Shown here piece by piece: positions 1-6,507 of a stretch of 13,472 bases of DNA. The notes under the pieces are model-generated. The model searched no databases. It saw nothing but the letters and a program-made list of their open reading frames with translations, and was not told where the DNA came from. Each line of letters begins with the position of its first letter. Position 1 is the stretch's first letter. Origin of the DNA: an uncultured Sutterella sp. (GTDB lineage: Bacteria > Pseudomonadota > Gammaproteobacteria > Burkholderiales > Burkholderiaceae_F); contig CAJMEC010000048.1 of the NCBI GenBank assembly GCA_905212345.1, positions 1 through 13,472 of the forward strand, in the 5' to 3' direction. The position numbers were made by a program, and so were the translations under genes.

Positions 1-665
1 TTTCGGGATAGTGCTCTTTGCATTTGAGCCAATTTCTTCAAATGTTTTTTCAGCGTGTTGCAAGGCGCAATCTGTATTCCGTCCGAGAGCGTGCAAAACC
101 ACGCCACTCCCATATCAATCCCAACTTCATCGCCTTGGTGTACGGGAACTTCTTTTTCGTATTCCGTTTGAATGGAGACGTACCAGCCGTCGGCCTTACG
201 AATAACAGTGATATTTTTCGCTTTACCTTCAATGTATCGGCTGCGTCTGTACTTTACAAAACCGATCCCGGGCAAATAAATTTGCTTGCCGGTTTCATCA
301 ATTTTGAATCCTTGCGGATAGCGAAAGGCGTCATTTGCCCCGTACTTTCGATGGAAAACGGGAAAAGCGGTTCTTCCTGAAAAGAAATTGCAATAAGCTC
401 GAGACAGATCCTTCATTGATTGCTGCAGGCACTGGGAATAGCATTCTGAGAGCCACAACATTTCCGGATCTTTTTTCCAATCAGGCAATAAAGCAGAAAG
501 ATTCTTATAGGAGGGATGTTTGCCGGTTTTGTTCTCATATTGCTCTTTGGCCCAACTTAACCCTTTGTTGTAGACGAAGCGGCAGCAACCAGCAAAGCGC
601 GACATCAGGCGGGCTTGCCGACCGTTGGGTTTGAGTTTGAAGAGAAAACCTTGGCGGAACAACAT
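1..665 (-). CDS. tnpB: TnpB, IS200/IS605 OrfB family RNA-guided nuclease (partial, runs off left edge)
   Basis: An open frame of 221 codons runs from ATG at 665 to the window edge without a stop. TnpB proteins are RNA-guided nucleases encoded by IS200/IS605 elements. The visible part has the typical N-terminal region (MLFRQGFLFKLKPN, then FAGCCRFVYNKGLSWA near residues 25-39), a central beta-rich region (IYLPGIGFVKYRRSR near 129-143), and the start of the RuvC domain. The RuvC-I motif VGIDMGVAWF places the catalytic aspartate at residue 184. It is followed by the usual basic helix (LKKLAQMQRALSR) at 209-221. The remaining RuvC-II and RuvC-III motifs and any zinc finger would lie outside the window, so intactness cannot be judged. 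No strong ribosome binding site precedes the ATG. Its sequence is clearly different from the second TnpB at 9018-10376. Confidence 0.9.
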   Translation of the reverse strand, partial: MLFRQGFLFKLKPNGRQARLMSRFAGCCRFVYNKGLSWAKEQYENKTGKHPSYKNLSALLPDWKKDPEMLWLSECYSQCLQQSMKDLSRAYCNFFSGRTAFPVFHRKYGANDAFRYPQGFKIDETGKQIYLPGIGFVKYRRSRYIEGKAKNITVIRKADGWYVSIQTEYEKEVPVHQGDEVGIDMGVAWFCTLSDGIQIAPCNTLKKHLKKLAQMQRALSR

Positions 666-737
666 GAGACATGATTTTACGGGAATTGAAAGCAATTTTG
701 CTCCAAAATGGCCCCAACATAGCCAATTGACATTGGC

Positions 738-779
738 GTTCCTTATATCCTCGGCATGAATGCCTGGGCTTTACGGAAC
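738..779 (-). repeat. Left-end hairpin of the first IS element
   Basis: Nested inverted repeats are visible. Outer 5-bp arms (gttcc at 738-742, ggaac at 775-779) enclose a 20-nt imperfect hairpin at 749-768 with a GGCAT/ATGCC core, one mismatch, one G-T pair and a GA loop. A second small inverted repeat (gccaat/attggc, 722-737) sits directly beside it. Imperfect palindromes near the end are what the Y1 transposase TnpA binds in this superfamily. Confidence 0.65.
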
Positions 780-1739
780 TTGCGGTAAATACGGATCAGC
801 AATTCGATAGCGAGATTTTCTTGGAGAAGCTTCATCCAAAATGGGATACTGGCGGTCGATAAGTCGAAACTCTTCAAGTCTTCTAAGGTAAGAGCTGATA
901 TTTTCTGGGATGCGATCTTGGATTTCGTTCCATTTCGTATCGCCCGAAGCAATCGCATGCAAAATGTCTTTGTATACACTGAATTTTCGTTGAAATTCGT
1001 TTGCCAGATAAAAGTTACCTTCGGCTCTGAGCCAGCCGCCTTCAATGGAGAAAAGAAAGCGTATGGCTTTGGAGGCTGAAAGAGCCTGTTGTTTGCTGAG
1101 TAGTTCAACATAGGCTGCTACTCCACCTGTGATCGCATAGACAGTCAGCAGATCTTTGGGGTCAAATTTGCCGACCTCTTCAAGCATGATCTGTTTGAGT
1201 ACAGACGGTGAAAACGGTATGACTTCGATTCGGCATGATGAGCGCCCGTACATTGGTTGGCTATGATCGCCGAAAATCTGCTCCATGGCAGAAATGATGG
1301 ATCCGCTCATCACTAAGAGCATTTGGGAGGTGTCTTTTTTTCTATCCCATACGGCTTGTAATTGACTCCAAAAGCCTGGCGAAACTTTGTTGAGTTTTTG
1401 GCACTCGTCAATGATGAAAATACAAGGTTTTTCCTTCGACAAGGTCATGGCAAAAGAGAGCACATCAGCAATGGATTTGCAGTTTGGAATAAATTCCGGT
1501 TTGTATGTTTGAATCAGAGCGTCAAGCCAAGCGGTTGCGGTTGCCTCTTCGGAACGTTCCTGAATGACAAAAGAAAATACAGGATGGGAGCAATTTTCAA
1601 ACGCTTAGGCGATTAAAGTCGTTTTTCCTACTCTTCTGCACCCCAGGACGTTGACGAGTTGAGAGCAATGAGAGGAGATGACAATCTCTAAAAAATGTTG
1701 TAGTGCTTTAATTTCTTCTTCACGGCCATAAAAACGCAT
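771..1739 (-). pseudogene. Archaeal-type (ATPase_2/AAA) ATPase, nonsense mutation and IS-truncated
   Basis: Two open segments in one frame are separated by a single TAA (1605-1607). Read together they give a STAND-like P-loop ATPase: N-terminal MRFYGREEEIKAL, Walker A GCRRVGKTTL, then the stop right after LIA, then Walker B CIFIIDECQKL, and a C-terminal winged-helix-like part ending in RYRIADPYL. Family members continue past ADPYL/F for a further DUF234-type region. Here the frame instead ends four codons later in sequence belonging to the inserted IS element. I chose ATG at 1739 because GAGG lies 5 nt upstream; an ATG at 1787 lacks such a site. The family is known as standalone ATPases, common in gut bacteria and of unclear function. 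Internal restart near 1463 (GTG) is possible but would lack Walker A. I judge the gene dead. Confidence 0.85.
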
Positions 1740-1769
1740 AAGAACCTCGTTCTTAGATACTGCATCTTG

Positions 1770-1817
1770 AATTAACTTAATTTTCAATTAACTTAATTTG
1801 GAATTAAGTAAATTTTT
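1770..1817. repeat. Three tandem 16-bp AT-rich palindromic repeats
   Basis: Units begin at 1770, 1786 and 1802, exactly 16 bp apart. The first two contain AATTAACTTAATT, a palindrome with 6-bp arms around one central base; the third is degenerate (AATTAAGTAAATT). They lie 31-78 bp upstream of the ATPase start and end 12 bp before the tRNA promoter. An operator array for the ATPase gene is a reasonable inference; no binding protein is known to me. Confidence 0.6.
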
Positions 1818-1829
1818 TAACATAACCTC

Positions 1830-1858
1830 TTGCAAAGCGAAAAAACCTTTGATAATAT
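1830..1858 (+). promoter_or_regulatory. Sigma-70-type promoter of tRNA-Val
   Basis: TTGCAA (1830-1835) and TAATAT (1853-1858) are separated by 17 bp and lie 14 bp upstream of the mature tRNA 5' end, the position expected for a stable RNA promoter. Confidence 0.6.
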
Positions 1859-1872
1859 ACGCAACTCGCAAC

Positions 1873-1949
1873 AGGCACGTAGCTCAGTTGGTTAGAGCAT
1901 CACCTTGACATGGTGGGGGTCGTTGGTTCGAGTCCAATCGTGCCTACCA
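1873..1949 (+). tRNA. tRNA-Val(GAC)
   Basis: The full cloverleaf can be drawn. The 7-bp acceptor stem is AGGCACG (1873-1879) with CGTGCCT (1939-1945). The D arm is GCTC/GAGC. The anticodon stem TCACC/GGTGG encloses a loop with anticodon GAC at 1907-1909, which reads the valine codon GUC. The T arm contains GGTTCGAGTCC. The discriminator is A, and CCA (1947-1949) is encoded. The sequence resembles Escherichia coli tRNA-Val(GAC) from the D arm to the T arm. It is a single gene with its own promoter and terminator. Confidence 0.97.
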
Positions 1950-1957
1950 AAATTTTT

Positions 1958-1990
1958 GAAAAAGGAATCTGGATTTCAGGTTCCTTTTTC
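1958..1990. terminator. Bidirectional intrinsic terminator between tRNA-Val and the eptA-like gene
   Basis: A 9-bp stem AAAAAGGAA (1959-1967) / TTCCTTTTT (1981-1989) with a 13-nt loop. The T run at the right end serves the tRNA; the A run at the left reads as a T run on the minus strand and can serve the convergent lipid A modification gene ending at 2011. Confidence 0.75.
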
Positions 1991-2010
1991 TGTTTCTAGT
2001 CTGCGCTTTC

Positions 2011-4353
2011 CTAATTTGCCCTTAGTTTCGCATGGTTAGCACTTAAGTCCCATTGGGAGTCATAAGTGTTGGAGCGGACATTCAATAGCCCCAAAATGGT
2101 GTGATAAAGGTGGTCGTGTGTGACGGGCTTGTGGCTATTTTCTTCAATCACCCGTGTATCAATGGAGTAGTTTTTCTTAAATGGCTCTGAAAACCACATC
2201 ACCATCGGTACGATTTTTTGTTCGTCTGGTGCGATGTAGTATGGTGCTCCATGAAGGTATAGACCGTTTTCGCCCAAGCTTTCTCCGTGATCAGATAGGT
2301 AGATTAAGGCGGTGTTGATATTGTCTCTATTTTTCAGTTTTCGGATTAATTCAGACACAACACGGTCTGTATAGCGAATGCTCGAGTCGTAGGCAGCCCG
2401 GATGCTCTCCTTTGAGCAGCTCTTAAAGCTTGGGTCGGTGCATTCTTTGCCGAACACTTTTTCGGACTCGGTGGAACGCTTATAGTAGGCAGGCCCATGG
2501 GAGCCCATCATGTGTAAAAACAGCACGGCGTGACGTTGATTTTTTAGGGCGTCAATGGCTTCATCAACTGAACGGGTGAAAACACCGTCCATGCAGGAGC
2601 CTGCCCGGCAGTAAAGGGGATCAGGAGTCGGTTTGATAGCGCGAACGCCATCACACGTTCCTTTGCAGCCGGATTGATTGTCGATCCACGTAACAGAAAA
2701 GCCCGCGCGGTATAGCAAAGAAGGCAGTGACTCTTCGGTGAGAATTCTTTTTCTGTCGTAATCCCGACGTCCGACGCGGCTTAACATGCAGGGCAGAGAA
2801 ACATCGGTGCTGGTGCCGCAAGCCTGAACTTTGGGGATATTGACGATATTGAGTTTCGATAACTCAGGGTTTGTCGCTTTTTCATAGTTTGCCAGCTGCC
2901 AATTGGCAGAGCGGGCTGTCTCGCCGATCAGGACAACGAACAGTGTCGGCTGATCCGAAGTGAAAAAGGCTTTCGGGGATGCGTCAACAATAACTTTTTT
3001 TACTTTTTCCGGATTCTGATCTCTTAGCAGTGTGCTGCTTGCCGAGTACACAATGTTGACGGGGGCAAACAAGTACCTCAGGCTTTTATCTCCCCTCATA
3101 AGGGCGGAAAAAGGTTGAAGCTGCAGAAAAAGTACAAAGACACCGCATAAAAGCGTGACAACACATACACCGATTCTTTTCAGTTTGGATTCCGGACGTC
3201 TGGAAGAACGAAGTCTATTGATTAGAAACAGTCCGGGTAGAGTAATAAGAATGAAGTTGATGGCCAATGATGGGGACCAGTAACCGCTTGCCTCACGAAA
3301 GTCTGTGGCTAAAAAATTTCTGATCATGTCCGGCGTCATGGCAATGCCATAGTAGAGCCAAACGATCAGTGAAGTCGCTCCCAACAGGGTCAGCAAGACC
3401 ATCAGCCCTTTGAAAATTATCCGCGGCAGCAGTCCGAGCAGGGCAATTACCGTCATTGAAAGGAAATAAACGGCGACACTGACAGCTAAGGCTAGAATAA
3501 GTGTCGGTAACAGATGATCTTTATTGACGGATGCGCCATTTAGGATTGAGCTCACGATGGGAGCGTTAAAGCAGACTGTCCAAAAGAGAGCCGTTAAAAA
3601 TAAAAAATGATTGAAGGCGATTTTGCCAGGCAAGGTGAAAAGGCGCCGCAGAACGTTTGGGCGATCAAAACAAAGTACATAAAGAGCGGCGCAGATTATC
3701 CAGTCAATGAGAGCAGTGGCCAGGGTGTGGGAGAGAAAATGCGCGCCTTGTGCGATGCGGGTCAAAGAACAAATGGCTCCAAATAAAAGAACGGCCGCCA
3801 GTATTTTTCGGGCCAATTGTGGATACTTGTCTCTTAATGCAAAAAATAGGGCAAAAAGACAAAAACCGGTTCCGGAGTGTCCCGAAGGCCAGCAGTGACC
3901 GTCTTGAAAGACCCAAGACCAAGTCGGCTCACGCAAAGTATGCTCTCCGGAAAAATAAGAAACAGACCAAGGACAAAAAACTCCGGTGCTAGCCTTTAAC
4001 CACCAAACCACTAAAACACAGGCCAGCATGGCGATCAGCACGTAAAGCGAGCGATAAGTCCGAAAAGAATCTGTCGGCAGACCCCTACGATAGGCGATCA
4101 GATTTTTCGCCAGAACGTACACTGAAGCCAAAGCAACGGCAACGGGAATGATTTTGCTCGATTTGTATAAAACGGTATTAAAGAAAAAACTATTTTTCAA
4201 CGGCCACCCTTGTCCGTCAAAAAATAAACCACTGATGGCTATATCCAAAGACTGGGGCGGGAATAAAATCAAAAGACTCAAGCACCACAGAGGTAAAAAA
4301 ATCCCGATCCAGAGAGAAAAACTGTTTCTGTTTTCGCTTTGCAAAATATTCAT
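2011..4353 (-). CDS. PAP2 phosphatase-EptA fusion: lipid A phosphatase / phosphoethanolamine transferase
   Basis: A 780-residue inner-membrane protein made of two complete enzymes. Residues about 1-235 are a PAP2 phosphatase: K120 with FCPW in the first motif, WPSGH (155-159) in the second, TR-x5-H (R199, H205) in the third, among several membrane helices. Residues about 250-780 are an EptA/MCR-type transferase: five membrane helices, then a periplasmic domain with E478 in IGETAR, nucleophile T516 in CGTSTDVSLPC, H619 in GSHGP, D688/H689 in SDHGES and H701 in YLHG. Cysteine pairs 512/522, 563/567, 582/587 and 638/646 match the family's disulfide pattern. EptA alone is about 540 residues, so this is a true fusion. 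It should transfer phosphoethanolamine from phosphatidylethanolamine to lipid A after or beside dephosphorylation. Start: ATG 4353 has GGAG directly before it (tight spacing); TTG at 4344 is spaced better; TTG 4434 is unlikely. Substrate of the phosphatase half is inferred. Confidence 0.9.
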   Translation of the reverse strand: MNILQSENRNSFSLWIGIFLPLWCLSLLILFPPQSLDIAISGLFFDGQGWPLKNSFFFNTVLYKSSKIIPVAVALASVYVLAKNLIAYRRGLPTDSFRTYRSLYVLIAMLACVLVVWWLKASTGVFCPWSVSYFSGEHTLREPTWSWVFQDGHCWPSGHSGTGFCLFALFFALRDKYPQLARKILAAVLLFGAICSLTRIAQGAHFLSHTLATALIDWIICAALYVLCFDRPNVLRRLFTLPGKIAFNHFLFLTALFWTVCFNAPIVSSILNGASVNKDHLLPTLILALAVSVAVYFLSMTVIALLGLLPRIIFKGLMVLLTLLGATSLIVWLYYGIAMTPDMIRNFLATDFREASGYWSPSLAINFILITLPGLFLINRLRSSRRPESKLKRIGVCVVTLLCGVFVLFLQLQPFSALMRGDKSLRYLFAPVNIVYSASSTLLRDQNPEKVKKVIVDASPKAFFTSDQPTLFVVLIGETARSANWQLANYEKATNPELSKLNIVNIPKVQACGTSTDVSLPCMLSRVGRRDYDRKRILTEESLPSLLYRAGFSVTWIDNQSGCKGTCDGVRAIKPTPDPLYCRAGSCMDGVFTRSVDEAIDALKNQRHAVLFLHMMGSHGPAYYKRSTESEKVFGKECTDPSFKSCSKESIRAAYDSSIRYTDRVVSELIRKLKNRDNINTALIYLSDHGESLGENGLYLHGAPYYIAPDEQKIVPMVMWFSEPFKKNYSIDTRVIEENSHKPVTHDHLYHTILGLLNVRSNTYDSQWDLSANHAKLRAN

Positions 4354-4379
4354 CTCCAAGCAACATTTCTGATGCTTGC

Positions 4380-4435
4380 AGTATCCATTCCGGATAGCTA
4401 AAAGCGCGTCAAAGCGACGTGAAAGAAGTGTCAAA
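4380..4435 (-). promoter_or_regulatory. Phased 11-bp direct repeats and putative promoter of the PAP2-eptA gene
   Basis: Plus-strand hexamers GCTAAA (4397), GTCAAA (4408), GTGAAA (4419) and GTCAAA (4430) start exactly 11 bp apart. On the minus strand they read TTTAGC, TTTGAC, TTTCAC and TTTGAC, upstream of a possible -10 GATACT (4385-4380). Helically phased direct repeats about 10 bp upstream of a -10 are typical of PhoB/OmpR-class activator sites, and such a regulator is encoded next door. The promoter lacks a good -35, as activator-dependent promoters often do. Confidence 0.5.
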
Positions 4436-4438
4436 ATA

Positions 4439-4492
4439 CTTGATGGGTATCAAGATTGAGCGGTTTGAAATTGAAAGTCGTACGTCTAACGT
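4439..4492 (+). promoter_or_regulatory. Inverted repeat and candidate promoter of the two-component operon
   Basis: CTTGAT and ATCAAG form a perfect 6-bp inverted repeat with a 4-bp spacer at 4439-4454. Downstream, TTGAAA is repeated in tandem (4465-4476); the first copy is 16 bp from TAACGT (4487-4492), a weak -35/-10 pair 42 bp before the response regulator start. The assignment is tentative. Confidence 0.3.
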
Positions 4493-4534
4493 GCAGACTG
4501 TATTGAGAATCGAAATCGTATGGAAGGGGTTGAG

Positions 4535-5206
4535 ATGAACCCGATTGTTTTAGTAGTTGATGACAATACGGATATCCTTTGTAATGTTCGTGACTACCTT
4601 GAGATGAACGACATGTCGGTCGAAACGGCGGTCAATGGTAGGCAGGCTTTGGATTGGATGAGCCAAAAATCCTACGCCGTCTGTGTTCTTGATATTGGGT
4701 TGCCGGACATAGACGGCTTGTCTGTTTGTAAAACGTTGCGTGCGAACGGTGATAAAACACCGATCTTGATGTTAACGGCGCGTGACAGTATTGATGATCG
4801 GGTAAATGGTCTTGGAGTCGGAGCCGATGATTACCTGATTAAGCCTTTTTCGTTGCGTGAATTGAATGCCCGGGTTCAGGCGCTTATTCGCCGTGCCTAT
4901 GGTGATAACACGATGAAACTTAAAGTCGGAGATCTGGTTTTTGATCTCTCAACAACACAAGTCTGCCGTGGTGGTAAACCGATTAAATTGAATCCGACCG
5001 GTTTAACCATCTTGAAAGAACTGATGCTAAGAAGCCCGGCTATCGTGAGCCGAAACCGCCTTGAAGCTCAAGTTTGGGGTGGGGGCGCGCCGGACTCAGA
5101 TAGTCTGAGAGCCAACATCTATCTCCTACGCCAAGCAATTGACAAAGCCTATGATAAAAAATTGATTCACACGCATCCGGGCTTAGGTTGGTCCATTAAT
5201 GAATGA
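4535..5206 (+). CDS. OmpR/PhoB-family response regulator (PmrA-like)
   Basis: A 223-residue cytoplasmic DNA-binding response regulator. The receiver domain (about 1-115) has acidic residues D9/D10 (VVDDN), phosphoacceptor D53 (VCVLDIGLPDIDG), switch T81 (LMLTA) and K103 (YLIKPF). The C-terminal winged helix (about 125-223) has the OmpR-class pattern TGLTILKELM, then RANIYLLRQAID and the wing ending HTHPGLGWSI. Length is normal for the family. ATG at 4535 is preferred over the in-frame ATG at 4520 because AAGGGG lies 5 nt upstream. It overlaps or closely precedes the histidine kinase gene and is divergent from the PAP2-eptA fusion, so control of lipid A modification is the likely job, as for PmrA. 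The orthology to PmrA itself is not proven; a QseB/BasR-like role is equally compatible. Confidence 0.93.
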   Translation: MNPIVLVVDDNTDILCNVRDYLEMNDMSVETAVNGRQALDWMSQKSYAVCVLDIGLPDIDGLSVCKTLRANGDKTPILMLTARDSIDDRVNGLGVGADDYLIKPFSLRELNARVQALIRRAYGDNTMKLKVGDLVFDLSTTQVCRGGKPIKLNPTGLTILKELMLRSPAIVSRNRLEAQVWGGGAPDSDSLRANIYLLRQAIDKAYDKKLIHTHPGLGWSINE

Positions 5207-5214
5207 GGCGCAAA

Positions 5215-6507
5215 ATGCATAAATCGTTCGGGTTGGCGCAGCGAATTTTCTTGGGATTTGCCCTTCAGCTTTTATTAATTGTGGGAATCTATTCGGTGGC
5301 GATGATGCAGTCGACCGAATTCATGGAAAATAATCTCGTGAGCGAAATGCTTCGCGAAGAGCTTGAAATGAGTGTGCAGGAGCTCAATTCCCACGAAGAG
5401 TTGCAATTGCCGCCGTCGATGAAAATATTCAGCGATGACCCACGGCTTGATCCCATCCCGGCAGCCTTTGCCCATGTCCCGGAAGGTTTTACGGAATTTG
5501 TCAATGACGAGTCTTCATTCGTTTATAGGCTGCAGCTCGGTCAGCATTCTTACATACTGATGCGAGATCAGTATGACTTCGAACGAAGTGAACAGATTTA
5601 TAACGTTGTCATTTTAATATGCAGTACGTTGGTTTTAACCTTAGGGTCGTTTTTCGCTTGGTGGTGGGTTAGCCGTCGTGTGATCAAACCGGTACATGAT
5701 CTGTCCGCACAAGTGCGAACAATTGCGGCAACTCGTACATATCACCCGCTGCAAGCGGATTTTGCCGATGACGAAGTCGGGGAACTTGCCCGAATTTGTG
5801 ATAATGCTTTAAAACGATTTCACGAAGCGCTGTTACGGGAACGACTTTTTACCGCAGATATCAGTCACGAGCTTCGCACACCGCTGACGATTATCCAAAC
5901 CAGTGCAGAATTACTGCATATGAAGGGCGTCAACGTCGGTGAAGCAAAGCGCGATGAATTATTAAAAAGAATTTTGGGATCTTGCCAGTCGCTTCAAGAT
6001 CTCTTGAATATTTTCTTAAATCTTGCCCGTAACACCTCTTTCGAGATTCAGGAAAGTGATACGGTTCACGATACGTTAAATTCGATAGTCGAGTACTACC
6101 GCCCTAATGCAAAAGCCAAAGGACTGGAATTGACTTTTGAAGTCAACGACAATTGCCCGGGATTTTATTCGCCGGTTGTGATCGGTGCCCTAGCCGGCAA
6201 TTTAATTAAGAACGCCATTTTGTATACCTCAGAAGGGTGCGTGAAGGTGACGGAAACGGCCACAGGGTTTGAGGTGCAGGATACGGGCCCCGGCATCGAT
6301 TCTGAAAATAAAGATCGTATCTTCAGTCCGCATACACGGGCAACCGATCAGCAGCAAGGCAGCGGCATGGGCTTATCCATTGTTAAGCGGTTGTGTGACC
6401 GTTTTGGCTGGACGGTTGAGTTAATGTCCCTTCGGTCACAAGGGTCGTGCTTCAAAATCGTGCTCTTGACCGGAAAGCAGGTGGAACGAGTCGATCAGGG
6501 GCGTTAA
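5215..6507 (+). CDS. Sensor histidine kinase (PmrB/QseC-like)
   Basis: A 430-residue inner-membrane sensor kinase partnered with the response regulator just upstream. Order of parts: first membrane helix (about 8-32), a periplasmic domain of about 100 residues rich in acidic residues, second membrane helix (about 130-152), HAMP, then the dimerisation domain with H-box ADISHELRTPLTI (H218), N-box AGNLIKNAILYT, G1 VQDTGPGID and G2 GSGMGLSIV. All catalytic boxes look intact. Start choice: ATG at 5203 overlaps the regulator stop as ATGA, while ATG at 5215 has GAGG 6 nt upstream; I prefer 5215, with coupling either way. The signal sensed is unknown; acidic periplasmic loops in PmrB bind metal ions, but no ExxE motif stands out as decisive. 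Its stop overlaps the stop of the convergent MFS gene. Confidence 0.93.
   Translation: MHKSFGLAQRIFLGFALQLLLIVGIYSVAMMQSTEFMENNLVSEMLREELEMSVQELNSHEELQLPPSMKIFSDDPRLDPIPAAFAHVPEGFTEFVNDESSFVYRLQLGQHSYILMRDQYDFERSEQIYNVVILICSTLVLTLGSFFAWWWVSRRVIKPVHDLSAQVRTIAATRTYHPLQADFADDEVGELARICDNALKRFHEALLRERLFTADISHELRTPLTIIQTSAELLHMKGVNVGEAKRDELLKRILGSCQSLQDLLNIFLNLARNTSFEIQESDTVHDTLNSIVEYYRPNAKAKGLELTFEVNDNCPGFYSPVVIGALAGNLIKNAILYTSEGCVKVTETATGFEVQDTGPGIDSENKDRIFSPHTRATDQQQGSGMGLSIVKRLCDRFGWTVELMSLRSQGSCFKIVLLTGKQVERVDQGR

Larger units (their letters stand above)
1..784 (-). mobile_element. IS200/IS605-superfamily element, left end plus partial tnpB
   Basis: The visible part of this element consists of a structured left end (738-784) and the N-terminal part of tnpB, read leftward off the window. 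On the minus strand the element begins just after a TTTAC pentamer (785-789). Sixteen bases separate that pentamer from a 20-nt imperfect hairpin (749-768), and the tetramer AAAG (772-769) lies at the 5' foot of the hairpin. In IS608 a TTAC cleavage site and an AAAG guide at the same position pair during TnpA recognition, so I place the left boundary at about 784. No tnpA lies between this end and tnpB, which suggests a tnpB-only (IS1341-like) element, but the right end is outside the window. It is inserted into the ATPase gene to its right. Confidence 0.75.

Noticed and set aside
18..380. Plus-strand open frame of 120 codons
   Set aside because: It lies fully antisense to the conserved tnpB frame (1-665, minus) and shows no family pattern.
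743..1111. Minus-strand open frame of 122 codons
   Set aside because: It is an out-of-frame reading over the ATPase 3' part, whose own frame carries the recognisable family sequence.
1551..1560. Perfect palindrome GGAACGTTCC
   Set aside because: It is inside coding sequence, occurs once and has no partner; probably chance.
1605..1607. Programmed recoding of the TAA in the ATPase
   Set aside because: No stimulatory structure, slippery site or selenocysteine context is visible, and the gene is also truncated by an IS, so decay is simpler.
4354..4434. Upstream TTG start adding 27 residues to the PAP2-EptA protein
   Set aside because: The extra residues run through the phased repeats and putative promoter, are not hydrophobic, and have no ribosome binding site.
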